Shown piece after piece: positions 5,309-5,412 of a stretch of DNA of 5,412 nucleotides; positions within the stretch are counted from its first letter, which is position 1, and the number at the start of each line of letters is the position of its first letter. The position numbers were made by a program, and so were the translations under genes. The notes under the pieces are model-generated. The model was given only the letters and a program-made list of their open reading frames with translations. It did not search any database and was not told the DNA's origin. The stretch is from Arthrobacter sp. Its GTDB lineage: Bacteria > Actinomycetota > Actinomycetes > Actinomycetales > Micrococcaceae. The DNA is taken from positions 1-5,412 of the forward strand of contig JAODMA010000143.1 in the NCBI GenBank assembly GCA_025464545.1, in the 5' to 3' direction.

Positions 5309-5412
5309 TTGTCGAAGACCACGCGCCGGACAACTCACCGGCTCAGCATCGACGCGCCAGGTGAGCTGATCTTCCGCATGTTGCGGGACTCCTCGCACTG
5401 GCCGTACCTGGA
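5309..5412 (+). CDS. N-terminus of a probable SRPBCC/polyketide-cyclase-like protein (runs off right edge)
   Basis: A TTG at 5309 opens a frame of 34 codons that is still open at the window edge. It is preceded by AGGAGG (5294-5299) with a 9-base gap, which decides this start. No ATG precedes it in frame, and the GTG at 5301 lies in another frame that stops quickly. The translation begins MSKTTRRTTHRLSIDAPGEL and continues IFRMLRDSSHWPYL. A strand of the form HxLxIxAP, then a helix, then a short D-x-x-x-WP segment is typical of the first strand and helix of START/SRPBCC proteins, including the polyketide aromatase/cyclases of actinobacteria. Only the N-terminus is visible, so the family call is moderate and the function is open. 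An inverted repeat just upstream suggests its own regulation. Confidence 0.6.
   Translation, partial: MSKTTRRTTHRLSIDAPGELIFRMLRDSSHWPYL

Overview
The window is very GC-rich. Its gene families, strong GC bias at third codon positions and GTG/TTG starts with purine-rich ribosome sites suggest a high-GC actinobacterium of the Arthrobacter/Pseudarthrobacter type. The genus is inference; no taxonomic marker gene is present.

Layout. (1) Positions 1-916, minus strand: the N-terminal 305 residues of a SulP-family anion transporter that runs off the left edge. (2) 917-1149: a divergent intergenic region with candidate promoter elements, a strong Shine-Dalgarno plus ATG for a possible upstream reading frame, and a possible stem over the sulP ribosome site. 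(3) 1150-2157, plus strand: a complete BASS-family (bile acid:sodium symporter-like) membrane transporter. (4) 2201-2773, minus strand, convergent with the BASS gene: a LacI-type regulator of only 190 residues that keeps the DNA-binding domain and about half of the effector fold. (5) 2774-3293: about 520 bp with no intact gene. It holds the lacI leader with two inverted repeats, what looks like a frameshifted acetyltransferase C-terminus on the minus strand, a second unrecognised coding-like scrap on the plus strand, and a promoter for the next gene. (6) 3294-5078, plus strand: a complete 594-residue thiamine-diphosphate enzyme of the pyruvate oxidase/acetolactate synthase family, closest by eye to PoxB. 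(7) 5079-5308: an intergenic stretch with a perfect 9-bp hairpin and an AT-rich inverted repeat. (8) 5309-right edge, plus strand: the first 34 codons of a gene with a TTG start, probably an SRPBCC/polyketide-cyclase-like protein.

The genes do not form one obvious operon: orientations are mixed and each plus-strand gene appears to have its own upstream region. Two anion transporters, a small regulator and a pyruvate-type TPP enzyme could touch carboxylate or central carbon metabolism, but nothing here proves a shared pathway. I see no convincing new multi-gene system, CRISPR array, insertion sequence, tRNA or rRNA. The points most worth following are the sulP leader, the half-length LacI protein, sodium-site substitutions in the BASS carrier, and the gene debris upstream of the TPP enzyme.
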